A stretch of DNA of 27,598 nt from EX4484-217-1 sp964496035 (GCA_964496035.1 CAZBXI010000016.1:1-27598), one strand, 5' to 3'; positions 6,973 to 16,386 are shown, counted from the first letter of the stretch. Numbers and translations are program-made. The notes: generated by a model not told the origin, from the sequence alone.

Positions 6973-8022
6973 TTAGCTTTTTCTCTTCTCGATTCTCTTA
7001 ATTATTTTTTCAAAGTCTAAGGTCCTGCTTGGTTTCTCCGGTAAAAGTCCTTTGGGTTTAAACATTAGCATTAGTATTAGTATTGCTCCAAACACTATGT
7101 AGCTTACGTAGTTTACATCGAATGGGACGACAATGTAATGCTTATATTGCATAATAAGTCTCTCGGTTAGGACGTAAATAAAGGAGCCCACCGCTGCTCC
7201 AGCATTATTTCCGGCACCTCCTAGGATTACCATTACCCAAACTATGAATGTTCTTAGAGGCATGAAATCGTCTGCATGCACTGATCTAACATATAGTGCG
7301 TAAAGTACTCCAGCAATGCCAGCTATAGCTGAGCCTATTACTAGTATTTTCATTCTCACATTAACTACGTCTTTACCATAGGATTCTGCTGCAATCTCGT
7401 TATCCCTAACAGCTCTAATTAACCTACCAAAAGGTGACCTAGCCAGTCTTTCAACAAAAACCCATATTAGCAAAGCTATAGCTAACATTATAGCTACTTG
7501 AACCGCTTCCTTAATACTTACTGGAATCCATGCGAAAACATCTGGAACAGAAACACCTAGAGTACCGCATATTAATGGATCGTAGTTTCTAGCAACAATT
7601 CTTAACAGTTCTCCGGAAGCTAGGAGTGTTATTCCGAGATATGTTTCTCTAAGCCTTATTGCGGGGTATGAAGCTACGTAGCCTAAAAGACCTCCTACAG
7701 CAGCACCAGCTAACAGCATTGCAGCAAATATGGTTATTGAAAGAATAGGGTTTGAGGCAAGCTGGTTAGTTACTTCTGAAGCGTAAAGAACGTTGAAGTT
7801 ACAGTAGTTTTTCGAAGATAAGCCCATGAAGAAAAGTAATAACCTTGTAGTTGTTGCACCAACTATGAAAGCTCCTCCAGCAAAAAACAGTACTTTACCG
7901 AAGTTAGGTATTCCAGTATATCCATATTCTAAGTTTAAACTTATAGATAACATTAAATATATTGAGAAGAAAGCTAGTAAGTCTAAGATGAAACGTAAAG
8001 GATCAGCTATTCCTACTATCAT
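6973..8022 (-). CDS. livM: Branched-chain amino acid-type ABC permease LivM
   Basis: Second permease of a Liv-type (HAAT family) ABC importer, 349 residues with about eight to nine membrane segments. Family marks are the early segment NLEYGYTGIPNFGKVLFFAGGAF, here about residues 30-52, the coupling loop SPFGRLIRAVRDNEIAAESY and the late GGAGNNAGAAVGSFI region. Its start overlaps the end of livH by 20 bases, so the permeases are co-translated. The pore pairs with LivH, with LivG and LivF supplying energy. Liv-type systems also move urea, amides or aromatic compounds, so leucine-type substrates are not certain. The stop is 28 bases from the scaffold gap. Confidence 0.9.
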   Translation of the reverse strand: MIVGIADPLRFILDLLAFFSIYLMLSISLNLEYGYTGIPNFGKVLFFAGGAFIVGATTTRLLLFFMGLSSKNYCNFNVLYASEVTNQLASNPILSITIFAAMLLAGAAVGGLLGYVASYPAIRLRETYLGITLLASGELLRIVARNYDPLICGTLGVSVPDVFAWIPVSIKEAVQVAIMLAIALLIWVFVERLARSPFGRLIRAVRDNEIAAESYGKDVVNVRMKILVIGSAIAGIAGVLYALYVRSVHADDFMPLRTFIVWVMVILGGAGNNAGAAVGSFIYVLTERLIMQYKHYIVVPFDVNYVSYIVFGAILILMLMFKPKGLLPEKPSRTLDFEKIIKRIEKRKS

Positions 8023-8968
8023 CTTTTACCTCTCCGACGGGGATTTTAGAGAACATTGCAATTTTCCTTAACCTTATCTTTGAAGCTAATCCTTCGGGAA
8101 TTAGAAGAAGTGTAACAATTAGAATGATAAATGATAGAGCAGGTCTGAAAGCTGTTGGAACATTAAATGGAGGTTTAGCTAAGAAGTACATTCCTATAAC
8201 CTCAGCAAAGCCGACAATATATCCTCCAAGCATAGCACCATATATGCTCGTGAAACCCCCTAAAATAGAGGATGCGAATGTTCTTAGAAGCATAAACCAC
8301 CCTATTTCGGGACCCGCAGTCATTCTAAACGGTAGAAAAACTCCAGCAATACCTGCAAGCCCTCCTGCAAGAAACCATGATATAGCATATACTTTGTTAA
8401 CGTCAACACCTAATGTTTCAGCTAAACTCGGGTTTTCAATAGCAGCTCTCATAGCTATGCCGAACTTTGTCTTAGTTAGCAGCATATAGAAGGAAATTAT
8501 CAGACATATTGAAAGCACCGTAGAGATTACGAATAAACAGGGTATGTCAAATACACCTATAGCAATCGTAGAATCTCTAAAGATGAAACCCCTTGAAATA
8601 ACCTTGTATGTTTCAGACAATATATCGGCATAGATATGAAGTACTGATCTTAAAACCACATCTAAAGCTATAGATGCTATCATTAACCCAACAATACTTG
8701 TACCTCTACTTGAAAGAGGCTTAAAGATAATAAGGTAGGATAGTAAAGCTACAGACCCCGATATTAGAAAGGCTATTGGAACGCTAAGGTAGGGACTTAG
8801 TTTTAGACCAACGTACATGAAATAGGCTACGTAAGCTCCTATAGTCGCTAAATCTCCATGAGCAAAACTAGGTATTCTCAAAGTAATATAGGTTAGCGTT
8901 AATCCAACAGCTAATAGGACTAACAGATTCCCAAATATTATAGCATCAATTATTACTGTTGGTTCCAC
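8003..8968 (-). CDS. livH: Branched-chain amino acid-type ABC permease LivH
   Basis: First permease of the Liv-type importer, 321 residues with about eight hydrophobic segments. The N-terminal signature GLTLTYITLRIPSFAHGDLA (residues 22-41) is the standard LivH motif, and the coupling loop TKFGIAMRAAIENPSLAETL is clear near 167-186. The start is GTG at 8968. It is transcribed away from the binding protein gene and is followed by livM with a 20-base overlap. A TATA-like element (CATATTTAAG on the minus strand, about 9026-9035) lies some 60 bases upstream of the start in the shared divergent region. Confidence 0.9.
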   Translation of the reverse strand: MEPTVIIDAIIFGNLLVLLAVGLTLTYITLRIPSFAHGDLATIGAYVAYFMYVGLKLSPYLSVPIAFLISGSVALLSYLIIFKPLSSRGTSIVGLMIASIALDVVLRSVLHIYADILSETYKVISRGFIFRDSTIAIGVFDIPCLFVISTVLSICLIISFYMLLTKTKFGIAMRAAIENPSLAETLGVDVNKVYAISWFLAGGLAGIAGVFLPFRMTAGPEIGWFMLLRTFASSILGGFTSIYGAMLGGYIVGFAEVIGMYFLAKPPFNVPTAFRPALSFIILIVTLLLIPEGLASKIRLRKIAMFSKIPVGEVKDDSRNS

Positions 8969-9112
8969 TGTTGATTACCGCCGTTAGTTTGTGTATTGTT
9001 GGAAATTTTCTAATTTTGTACACTTAAATATGTTTCCTATAGATTTACTAAGAAAACCTATATATAGCTCCTTGTTTACTTCCTATAAAAAATATAAAAT
9101 ATACGATGATGG

Positions 9113-10363
9113 GTGAATAGCGAAATGCAAAAATATCTAATTTACGTAGTAGTCTCGCTAATAATTGGTTTAATATCAGGATCTGCTGCAACCTATGCAT
9201 TTGCTGGAGCTACAGCACCGACGCCAACAGGGCTGCCGTCTGAAGTACCGATAGGTGCATTACTGCCACTTACAGGGAAACTTTCATCGTTTGGGGAAAA
9301 GTGGAAACATGCTTTAGAATTAGCCGAAGAAGACATTAATGCATATGTTTCTAAACTCGGTCTTAATGTTAAGTTCAAAATATATGTTGAAGATACTAAA
9401 ACATCTCCTGAAGGTGCTTTAGCAGCGTTACAAACGCTTTCAGCTAAAGGCATAAAGCTTATTGTAGGTCCAGCAGCAAGCTCTGAGGTTGCTGCTATAA
9501 AATCTCATGCTGATGCTAACAAAATAGTTGTGTTTAGCCCGTCAGCTACTGCTCCGCAATTAGCTATTAAGGATGACTACATTTTCAGAGCAGTTACATC
9601 CGATGTGTATCAAGGTAGAGCTTTAGCTAGGTTAATGTGGGATAAGGGAGTTAGGAAAGTAGTTGTCATATATAGGGGTGATGTATGGGGTGTAGGACTA
9701 TTTAATGTTGTTAAAGAACGTTTTGAAGAACTTGGAGGACAGGTAAAGGAGGTTAAGTATGATCCCGAAGCTCCCGAACTGTCTACCGAAGTTAGAGCTC
9801 TTTCTGATCTTGTTAAAGAATTTGGAGCTGACGAGAAGACGGCTGTGTTAATGATATCGTTCGAAGACGACGGTATAAACATATTGTCTCTCGCTAAGGA
9901 AGACCCTGTATTAACTAAGGTTAAGTGGTTTGGAACGGATGGGATAGCTTGCTCAACCAAAATAGCTAAGCAAGTAGGCGATATCGTAGAAAGCTTAGGT
10001 GTACTTGCAACAGTTTATTTACCTGAAGAATCGTCGAAGAAAGAGCAGTTTAAGGAGAGATTTAAAACAAGGTATGGTATTGAACCTGACCCCTACACAT
10101 GTAACATATATGATGCAACATGGATTTTAGCATTAGCTGTTCTTGAAGCAGGTAAGTATGATAGTGAAGTTGTTGCTAAAGTTCTTCCTGAAGCGTCTTC
10201 AAGGTACTTTGGAGTTTCAGGCTGGGTCCTACTAGATGAAGCAGGAGATAGGGTTGGAGAAAAATATGTAATAACAACCGTGGTTAGCGAAAACGGGGAG
10301 TATATTTGGAAAGATGTAGGAGTCTACATAGAACCGTTAGATAAGATAAAATGGTCTACATAA
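9113..10363 (+). CDS. livJ: Liv-type ABC transporter substrate-binding protein
   Basis: Extracytoplasmic periplasmic-binding-fold protein of the type I LivJ/leucine-binding family. An N-terminal hydrophobic anchor (about residues 8-30) and a short Ala/Pro/Thr linker precede the mature domain, which opens with PIGALLPLTGKLSSFGEKWK, the typical first strand and ligand loop. Further marks are GIKLIVGPAASSEVAAIKSH and FSPSATAPQLA, where the amino-acid carboxylate is bound in relatives, and WFGTDGIA. The start is GTG at 9113; the in-frame ATG at 9125 is the alternative. No twin arginine is present, unlike the BMP-type binding protein later in the window, so this one should use the Sec route. It is divergent from livH and followed by livG and livF. 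Confidence 0.9.
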   Translation: MNSEMQKYLIYVVVSLIIGLISGSAATYAFAGATAPTPTGLPSEVPIGALLPLTGKLSSFGEKWKHALELAEEDINAYVSKLGLNVKFKIYVEDTKTSPEGALAALQTLSAKGIKLIVGPAASSEVAAIKSHADANKIVVFSPSATAPQLAIKDDYIFRAVTSDVYQGRALARLMWDKGVRKVVVIYRGDVWGVGLFNVVKERFEELGGQVKEVKYDPEAPELSTEVRALSDLVKEFGADEKTAVLMISFEDDGINILSLAKEDPVLTKVKWFGTDGIACSTKIAKQVGDIVESLGVLATVYLPEESSKKEQFKERFKTRYGIEPDPYTCNIYDATWILALAVLEAGKYDSEVVAKVLPEASSRYFGVSGWVLLDEAGDRVGEKYVITTVVSENGEYIWKDVGVYIEPLDKIKWST

Positions 10364-10423
10364 AAATAAATTAATTCAAGTTCAACATTTTTTCCAACAA
10401 TAGATAGCGAGGACGAATCAGCA

Positions 10424-11179
10424 TTGACGCTGCTTCGAACGGAGAACATTAGGAAAAGGTTCGGAGAAGTGGTAGCTCTTGATGGCGTTTCAGTTAGTGT
10501 AAAGAAGCGTAGCTTAACGATGATTATAGGACCTAATGGCAGTGGTAAGACTACACTCATAAATGTCATTTCAGGAATATACAAGCCTGATGAAGGTAAG
10601 GTAAAATATAACGGGCTAGATATTACAGGTAAACCTCCACATGAAATATATAAAATAGGTATTGTGAGAACATTTCAAATACCCTTACTCTTCATGAATC
10701 TAACTGTTCTTGAAAACTTACTTGTAGCTGCTAAAGTAAATGAAGGTGAAAGTTTTCTAAAGTCGATATTTAAGGGTAAGTGGCTTAAACGCGAGGAAGA
10801 GCTTGTAGAGAAAGCTTACAGAATACTGGAACTTCTTAACCTAGACCATTTATGGAACTATCCTGTTTCAAAACTTAGTGGTGGGCAGATGAAGCTTGTT
10901 GAAATAGGGAGAGCTCTTATGGGTGATCCTCAACTAGTTTTAATGGATGAACCCGTTGCTGGTGTTAACCCTAAACTTGCACATGAAATATTTGACCACA
11001 TAATTTATTTGAAGAATAAAATAGACTTATCATTCTTAATTGTTGAGCATAGGCTTGATGTAGCTTTGCAGTATGTTAACTATGTTTATGCTATGCACAG
11101 AGGAAAAGTAGTAGCTGAAGGCAAACCTGAAGAGGTTCTTGAAGACCCTGAGGTTGCAAAAGCATACCTTGGTGAATAA
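10424..11179 (+). CDS. livG: Liv-type ABC transporter ATPase LivG
   Basis: Cytosolic ATPase of the Liv-type importer, 251 residues. Walker A GPNGSGKT is at residues 36-43, followed by the LivG-typical GIVRTFQIPLLFMNLTVLEN segment, signature LSGGQMK, Walker B LVLMDEP with the VAGVNP D-loop region characteristic of this subfamily, and the switch His in IVEHRLD. The start is TTG at 10424 with a purine-rich GCGAGGA about ten bases upstream. It follows the binding protein by 60 bases and precedes livF by three, so the three probably share a transcript. Confidence 0.9.
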   Translation: MTLLRTENIRKRFGEVVALDGVSVSVKKRSLTMIIGPNGSGKTTLINVISGIYKPDEGKVKYNGLDITGKPPHEIYKIGIVRTFQIPLLFMNLTVLENLLVAAKVNEGESFLKSIFKGKWLKREEELVEKAYRILELLNLDHLWNYPVSKLSGGQMKLVEIGRALMGDPQLVLMDEPVAGVNPKLAHEIFDHIIYLKNKIDLSFLIVEHRLDVALQYVNYVYAMHRGKVVAEGKPEEVLEDPEVAKAYLGE

Positions 11180-11182
11180 TTA

Positions 11183-11896
11183 ATGCCTAACAGTATACTT
11201 TCGTTGAATAATGTGAATGCAGGTTACGGTAAATTTCAAGTACTATTTAATATATCAATGAAAGCTAGTAACAACGAAATAACAGTTATTGTAGGACCTA
11301 ATGGTAGTGGAAAATCGACACTACTAAAAACAATATTCGGTTTTACATCGATATATAGCGGTAAAGTAGCATTTAAAAGCATAGATATAACGTCTAAGAA
11401 ACCGCACGAAATAGCTAAACTAGGCATAGCCTATTTACCTCAACTGGAAAATACATTCCTAAACTTAACGGTTAGAGAAAACATATTACTTGCAACATAC
11501 ATCCATGAAGGAGAAACAATGGATATCGAAGATGCTCTATCCTTATTCCCACAGCTCAAAAGCTTACTTGAAAGAAAAGCTTCAACGCTAAGCGGAGGTG
11601 AAAGACAAATGCTGGCAATGACCATGGCACTTCTAAGAAAACCTTCACTAATGCTTCTTGACGAACCAACAGCAAATATGGCACCCAAAATAGCAAAGCT
11701 AATATTTGAAAAAATTATCGAGCTAAGAGACAATTACAATATAGCTGTTATTCTTGTCGAACAGAACGCTAAGAAAGCTCTGGAAATAGGTGATAAAGCT
11801 TACCTTCTCGTAGCAGGGAAAAAGATTTTTGAAGGACACCCCCAAGATCTTCTTAAAAAACCTGATTTAACGAGAGTTTACCTAGGTATAAGCTAG
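11183..11896 (+). CDS. livF: Liv-type ABC transporter ATPase LivF
   Basis: Second ATPase of the Liv importer, 237 residues, the normal LivF size. It has Walker A GPNGSGKS, the LivF-type GIAYLPQLENTFLNLTVREN segment, signature LSGGERQ, Walker B LMLLDEP and the switch region VILVEQNAKKAL, in which His is replaced by Gln as is usual in LivF proteins. It starts three bases after livG ends and forms a heterodimer with it. The next gene starts 46 bases later and is functionally unrelated. Confidence 0.9.
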   Translation: MPNSILSLNNVNAGYGKFQVLFNISMKASNNEITVIVGPNGSGKSTLLKTIFGFTSIYSGKVAFKSIDITSKKPHEIAKLGIAYLPQLENTFLNLTVRENILLATYIHEGETMDIEDALSLFPQLKSLLERKASTLSGGERQMLAMTMALLRKPSLMLLDEPTANMAPKIAKLIFEKIIELRDNYNIAVILVEQNAKKALEIGDKAYLLVAGKKIFEGHPQDLLKKPDLTRVYLGIS

Positions 11897-11942
11897 AAGC
11901 TTTAAATTACTTTCATTCCGTTTAAGATATTGGAAACTAAGC

Positions 11943-12719
11943 ATGAAATATTGGAAATTAAAAGAGAAGGTTAAAGATCTTTACGATAAAATAGCTCCAG
12001 AATATGATTTATCAAGTAAACTACATATTACTAGAATTATAGAGAAATGTGAAGAAGCAGTTATATATGATCTTTTAAGGAATAGGAAGTTTCAAAGGAG
12101 CCTAGATTTAGGTGCTGGAACTGGAAGATACATTAAACTACTAGTTCACATATCGAAGCACACTATAGCTTTAGACTTCAGTTTAAACATGCTTAAAGTA
12201 CTTAAGAGAAAACATGGACAATATCCGAATTTGGACTTAATATATGCTGACATAGAAAACCTACCCTTTAGAAACCATGTTTTCAACTTTGCCGTTTCAA
12301 CACTAACATTAGATCACATACCTAACATTGCTTCAGCGCTTCATGAGATATTTAGGACTTTAAATAGTAATAGCGAATTAATCATGTCTTCTTTTAACGA
12401 AAAAATATTGAAAAGATATCGTGAAGAATACCATATCCCAGAAGATATGGTGGATTTCGAAACAGAAAACGTTCCAAAAACATATGTTTTCGAAAAAGGA
12501 CATACGCCTAATGAGCTCATTAAACTATTGAGGAATGTAGGTTTTAAAGAAGTAAGGTATATTGGTTGTTGCTTATGGCCTCCTATAACCCTTATCATAC
12601 CAAAAACTATAAGAGGTATAATTGTAAAACACTACAAACCGTTGCTTGATAGGTTTCTTAGAGCGTTTAATGTTTTTAAAAGAAACGCTTTTCTTTACGT
12701 ATATCTAGCTAAAACTTAA
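11943..12719 (+). CDS. Class I SAM-dependent methyltransferase
   Basis: A 258-residue Rossmann-fold methyltransferase. Motif I is LDLGAGTGR (residues 54-62), the acidic ribose-binding Asp is in IALDFS (about 78), the adenine-binding region reads DIENLPF, and the motif IV/V region has STLTLDHIPN and a FRTLNSNSELIMSSF strand. This is the UbiE/type 11 group, which methylates small molecules, quinones or lipids; the substrate is not readable. It is followed after 51 bases by a geranylgeranyl-reductase-family flavoprotein on the same strand, which suggests joint work on an isoprenoid or quinone. An archaeal TATA-like CGTTTAAGAT lies about 25 bases before the ATG. Confidence 0.8.
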   Translation: MKYWKLKEKVKDLYDKIAPEYDLSSKLHITRIIEKCEEAVIYDLLRNRKFQRSLDLGAGTGRYIKLLVHISKHTIALDFSLNMLKVLKRKHGQYPNLDLIYADIENLPFRNHVFNFAVSTLTLDHIPNIASALHEIFRTLNSNSELIMSSFNEKILKRYREEYHIPEDMVDFETENVPKTYVFEKGHTPNELIKLLRNVGFKEVRYIGCCLWPPITLIIPKTIRGIIVKHYKPLLDRFLRAFNVFKRNAFLYVYLAKT

Positions 12720-12770
12720 AGAAACAGGAGACTATAAAATATCAGAGGTTATGGTTTAAGGTTGTAGAAC

Positions 12771-13772
12771 TTGAAAACGAATTATAGAAGAATAGCTATC
12801 GTAGGTGCGGGTTCTGCTGGTGCTTTTTTAGCTTCCTTACTTTCTCAAGAAGGAATATATGTTGATTTATATGAGAGATCCAGGAAACTTGGGTGCTACT
12901 GTGCTTGGGGTACGGTAGAATCTGAACTTAGGGAACTCCTTAGAAAAGTAGGCTTAAACGTTAAAGACTATGTTCTATCTAAGGTTAGGAGAATTATAGT
13001 TAACAGTATAGAAGTTAAAGTTTCGGACCTTATAACATTCAATAAGCCGAAGCTCATATCTGACCTAATTAAAAATGTGAAAATAATATGGGCCGAGGCC
13101 TCTAAAGAAATTACGGAAAAATACGATTTAGTGGTAGATGCTACAGGTTGGCGAAGAAGCTTTCTACCGAAATTAGAAAATGATTTTCTTATGCCTACGA
13201 TAGAGTATGTTGTTAAATCAAAAGATCTTGATGAAGACACTATATACATTAGATTTGGAAAAGTAGGGTATGCCTGGCTTTTCCCGATAGGCGACAATTA
13301 TTGGCATCTCGGAGCAGGAGATACCATATTAAATCCCATATCTCTCGTAAAGAAGCTTCTTAAAGAAATGAGCTTAAAGACTAAAATACTATGCTTCTGT
13401 AAGAGCGCTATAAGATTAAAACCTCCCATGTTCTCTAAACCAATAAGGTACGGTAACATTGTTGGATGCGGTGAAAGCATAGGAACAGTATTTCCCGTTA
13501 CAGGTGAGGGAATTATTCCCTCAATGAAATCCGCCTTAATACTGTCTAACATTCTAGTCAATAATAGAAGCTTGGATTACTATGAACAAACTATAGTAAG
13601 GGAATTTAGATGGCTGAACCAATTATTTGAAATAGCCTATTCTCTGACAGGATCCGGGCTTAAACTAGTTTGGACGCTTGTAAAGAACTATAAGTCCATA
13701 TTTAAATATGCCAAGAGGCTTGGAGCAGCTTCACTAGTAAACGTAGTTAGAGCTTTGTCTAAGCTATTTTAA
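12771..13772 (+). CDS. Geranylgeranyl reductase-family FAD oxidoreductase
   Basis: A 333-residue flavoprotein of the geranylgeranyl reductase/digeranylgeranylglycerophospholipid reductase family, which saturates isoprenoid double bonds of membrane lipids or quinones at the membrane face. The FAD dinucleotide site VGAGSAGAF is at 11-19 with acidic E35; VVDATGWRRS at 121-130 is the second FAD contact; the family signature YxWxFP is present as YAWLFP (167-172), and the third FAD motif with PVTGEGI is near 252-260. It is shorter than the usual 390-450 residues, mainly because the C-terminal cap is reduced, so it may be one of the small paralogues. Translation probably starts at TTG 12771. The methyltransferase gene upstream is likely its partner. 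Confidence 0.75.
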   Translation: MKTNYRRIAIVGAGSAGAFLASLLSQEGIYVDLYERSRKLGCYCAWGTVESELRELLRKVGLNVKDYVLSKVRRIIVNSIEVKVSDLITFNKPKLISDLIKNVKIIWAEASKEITEKYDLVVDATGWRRSFLPKLENDFLMPTIEYVVKSKDLDEDTIYIRFGKVGYAWLFPIGDNYWHLGAGDTILNPISLVKKLLKEMSLKTKILCFCKSAIRLKPPMFSKPIRYGNIVGCGESIGTVFPVTGEGIIPSMKSALILSNILVNNRSLDYYEQTIVREFRWLNQLFEIAYSLTGSGLKLVWTLVKNYKSIFKYAKRLGAASLVNVVRALSKLF

Positions 13773-13792
13773 TTAAGAGGAAAAAGTAGGGT

Positions 13793-14248
13793 CTAGAGCT
13801 GAACTGTCGGCAATTCCTTAATAGCCCTCATAACTAACGACGTACTTGTCGAAAGCACTCCCTCTATTTGCCCTAAAGTGTCTAGAATTCTTGCTAATCC
13901 TTCATTGTCTGTAGCATAAACTTTAGCTATAGCCGAGTACTCGCCTGTAATATCGTAGAGCTCTACAACCTCCTTCATCTTGGCTATTTTTTCTAGAGCT
14001 TCATTATGCTTCTTTGGATCAGTTTTAATAAACACGTAAGCCCTGATATTAAGCCCCAACTTTCCTGGATCAACAACTGCGATAATAGACTTAATATACC
14101 CAAGTTCCTTTAACCTCTTAACTCTTAAATGCACAGTCGACGGACTAACATTAACTTCTTTAGCTATTTCTGCATACGTTAAATCAGCATTTTTCTGTAA
14201 TATGTTTAAAATTTTCTTGTCAAGATCATCAATAATATATTTTGACAA
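13793..14248 (-). CDS. Lrp/AsnC-family transcriptional regulator
   Basis: DNA-binding regulator with an N-terminal winged helix (DDLDKKILNILQKNADLTYA, EIAKEVNVSPSTVHLRVKRL) and a C-terminal RAM/AsnC ligand domain (YVFIKTDPKKHNEALEKIAK then VVELYDITGEYSAIAKVYA). Such proteins form octamers and respond to amino acids or related metabolites. I chose TTG at 14248 because a GGTGG ribosome site lies five to six bases upstream, the length becomes 151 residues (normal for the family), and a TATA-like sequence (minus-strand TTATATTTATC, about 14283-14293) falls at the right distance. The longer start at 14299 would add 17 unconserved residues and put that promoter next to or inside the gene. It may regulate the nearby transporter or carbamoyltransferase genes, but its target is unknown. 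Confidence 0.85.
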   Translation of the reverse strand: MSKYIIDDLDKKILNILQKNADLTYAEIAKEVNVSPSTVHLRVKRLKELGYIKSIIAVVDPGKLGLNIRAYVFIKTDPKKHNEALEKIAKMKEVVELYDITGEYSAIAKVYATDNEGLARILDTLGQIEGVLSTSTSLVMRAIKELPTVQL

Positions 14249-14404
14249 ATCTAACCACCAAGTAGAAAATTTGTAATACTGATAAATATAATTTCTCAAA
14301 ACTATTGAAAGTAGGAACTTAAATTGTTGCGAAGTTTTAGCCTATTACTTTTTAAAATGGAAAACAATGTTAAGGAAAACAGTTTAAATACGTTTTTAAC
14401 ATAA

Positions 14405-15007
14405 ATGAAACAGCGTTCAAATAAGGTGAATACTTTGACACTACCTATCTTAAGGAAAAAGCTTCCATTTATAGTAATATTCTTAGCCATAGGGATAGCC
14501 ATAGGTGTGTTAGTAGGTTACGTTATGGTAGCTCAATGCTATAGCACATTAAATGAAGTGCTGGATAGTTTAAAAAGAACAACAGCTGGATTCGAAAGAC
14601 TAAGCTATAGTTATAGATTATCGCTCATATTAGATACTGTAGAGCTTGCCCAATGGAATTCTCTATCAACAGCTCAAGCTCTTAGTTTAAAATATGTAAT
14701 ACATGAAGTTAACGTAACTTATGAAGTAAAACCTGAAATCTACACTTCAAGAGTTAAAGAAGTGCTAAACGATAGGATAAAGGTTTTCAGCCAAACAAAA
14801 CCCATTGGAGGTCTCGAAGAAAATCACAATCGAATACTATCTTTACTGTCGCGATTAAGTGATGAAGTGGATGAAATGTATGAAATAGCTATAAAAGAGA
14901 ATGTTACAAGTAGCGATCTCGTTAAAGCTAGAATAATACTGGACAGAATCTTAGATATAACAGATGAAATAAGAGAGGAAATAGAATTAGTAACTTCTAA
15001 GCTTTAA
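14405..15007 (+). CDS. Membrane-anchored helical protein of unknown function
   Basis: Unrecognised 200-residue protein. A basic N-terminus (MKQRSNK...RKK) is followed by one strong hydrophobic segment at about 21-42 (FIVIFLAIGIAIGVLVGYVM), then a long, mostly helical and heptad-like outside domain with many Leu, Glu and Arg, for example TSSDLVKARIILDRILDITD near the end. It looks like a single-pass protein with a coiled-coil domain outside the cell. A TATA-like CAGTTTAAATACG (14380-14392) lies shortly before the ATG, so the message is nearly leaderless. It is divergent from the Lrp/AsnC gene and convergent with a carbamoyltransferase gene; neither suggests a function. Confidence 0.65.
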   Translation: MKQRSNKVNTLTLPILRKKLPFIVIFLAIGIAIGVLVGYVMVAQCYSTLNEVLDSLKRTTAGFERLSYSYRLSLILDTVELAQWNSLSTAQALSLKYVIHEVNVTYEVKPEIYTSRVKEVLNDRIKVFSQTKPIGGLEENHNRILSLLSRLSDEVDEMYEIAIKENVTSSDLVKARIILDRILDITDEIREEIELVTSKL

Positions 15008-15045
15008 GTAGCGATAGATGTGGGAAACAAAAAATAAATGGGAGC

Positions 15046-16119
15046 TTATTTTTCAGGCTCGCCCATGGTCATTGCCATAATTGCTTTCTGTACGTGTAAT
15101 CTGTTTTCTGCTTCCTCAAAGTATAGCGATTTCTCATATGTGTCTAATACTTCATCCGTTACTTCCTGACCTCTATCAGCTGGCCCACAGTGCATGTAAT
15201 ATGGTTTACCTACTTCTTCAAGCAACTCTAAGGTTACAATCCAGTTCTTGAACTTGTTCTGATAAGCTTTAGCTCCCTCCTTGTCTACTACCTTATTGTA
15301 TGGTGGGAAGAACCCTCTAGGACTCCATGCTTTAGGATATACGAATGTTGCTCCTTCAAAAGCTTCTTTCATGTCGTGACTTATCGTTATGCTTCCGCCG
15401 TACTGGTCTGCTAGCTCCTTAGCTTTCTTCATTATATCGTCCATAAGTTCAAATCCTGGTGGATGAGCTACTACAACTTCTGCTCCAAACATAGCAGCAA
15501 TTAATGTTACGCTTTGAGGTACAGCTAATGGTTTAAGTCCTCCAGAGTATGCGTAGCTTACAACGAACTTTTTACCGCTTAAATCTTTAGGCCAACCTAG
15601 AGCTTCCATAGCAGCCATTATGTCTGCCAATGCTTGGAATGGATGATATACGTCGTCCTCCATGTTAAGTACAGGTATTGTAGCCCACTTGGCAAACTCA
15701 CTAATTACTCTGTGTCCTCTACCAATAATCCACTTTGCGGCATCTCCGTAAATTCTAATGGCTATTGCATTGCCGTATCTGCTAAGAACCCTTGCAACAT
15801 CACTAATTGCCTCTGTCCTATATGGTATCATGTCCTCGGGTAAGGTTGGCGTATATACGTCTTGCGGGCTTAAGAAGTGCGCATGTCCACCTAGCTGAAA
15901 CATTCCTGCTTCGAAACTATTTCTTGTTCTTAGAGATCTATTGTAGAATAGCATGAACAACGTTTTCCCTTGCAAGTAGGGTGTTGGTACACCTTTATGG
16001 AACTTCTCTTTAAGATCTTTCGCAGCTTCAAGAACCTTCTTTATTTCTTCTTGAGTATAGTCAATGTTTTTAAGCCAGTCTTTACCTTTAAAATACCCTA
16101 CATACCATGGCTTACTCAA
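15046..16119 (-). CDS. Knotted carbamoyltransferase 1 (YgeW/acetylornithine transcarbamylase-like)
   Basis: Cytosolic transcarbamylase transferring a carbamoyl group between carbamoyl phosphate and an amino group. With residues numbered from the upstream GTG at 16131, the carbamoyl-phosphate loop is SLRTR at 66-70 (usual STRTR), HPFQ is at 163-166 and HCGP at 314-317 (usual HCLP). Segments AYSGGLKPLAVPQSVTLIA, AHPPGFEL, VYPKAWSP and AENRLHVQKAIMA are typical of the knotted subgroup that contains AOTCase, SOTCase and YgeW rather than classical OTCase. The length, about 357 residues, is near AOTCase. I prefer TTG at 16119 because GAGGTGA sits nine bases before it; GTG at 16131 lies inside that site. 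The lack of arginine-synthesis genes and the presence of carbamate kinase favour a degradative role that makes carbamoyl phosphate. Confidence 0.85.
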   Translation of the reverse strand: MSKPWYVGYFKGKDWLKNIDYTQEEIKKVLEAAKDLKEKFHKGVPTPYLQGKTLFMLFYNRSLRTRNSFEAGMFQLGGHAHFLSPQDVYTPTLPEDMIPYRTEAISDVARVLSRYGNAIAIRIYGDAAKWIIGRGHRVISEFAKWATIPVLNMEDDVYHPFQALADIMAAMEALGWPKDLSGKKFVVSYAYSGGLKPLAVPQSVTLIAAMFGAEVVVAHPPGFELMDDIMKKAKELADQYGGSITISHDMKEAFEGATFVYPKAWSPRGFFPPYNKVVDKEGAKAYQNKFKNWIVTLELLEEVGKPYYMHCGPADRGQEVTDEVLDTYEKSLYFEEAENRLHVQKAIMAMTMGEPEK

Positions 16120-16386
16120 GAAACTCCTCACCTCGAGAGGTACATTATGGAAATAGTGCTTTAGAGTATTAAAATCCTACCATAAATCTAGGAAATAAAA
16201 CTTAAAGAGAGAAAAAGCGCTAAGCTTTAATTGCCTGTAGTAAATTCAACAGTGCCGCATGTAAAGGCTTTTACATTTCATGTTCATAGAAGGTTTGAGG
16301 TGTAAATCACAGACTACAAGGACATAGTTGAGTTTACTGCATTACTGTTCGATAAATTACTCTCATTAATAGACAAAGTTTTCAAC

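Noticed and set aside
8124..8489. Long plus-strand frame (121 codons) inside livH
   Set aside because: It lies opposite a clear LivH permease, has no family motif or ribosome site, and its composition is that of an antisense shadow.
16129..16146. Five-codon upstream frame (ATG TAC CTC TCG AGG TGA) ending at the start region of carbamoyltransferase 1
   Set aside because: Too short to separate from chance, and its end coincides with the ribosome binding site; no sign of attenuator structure.
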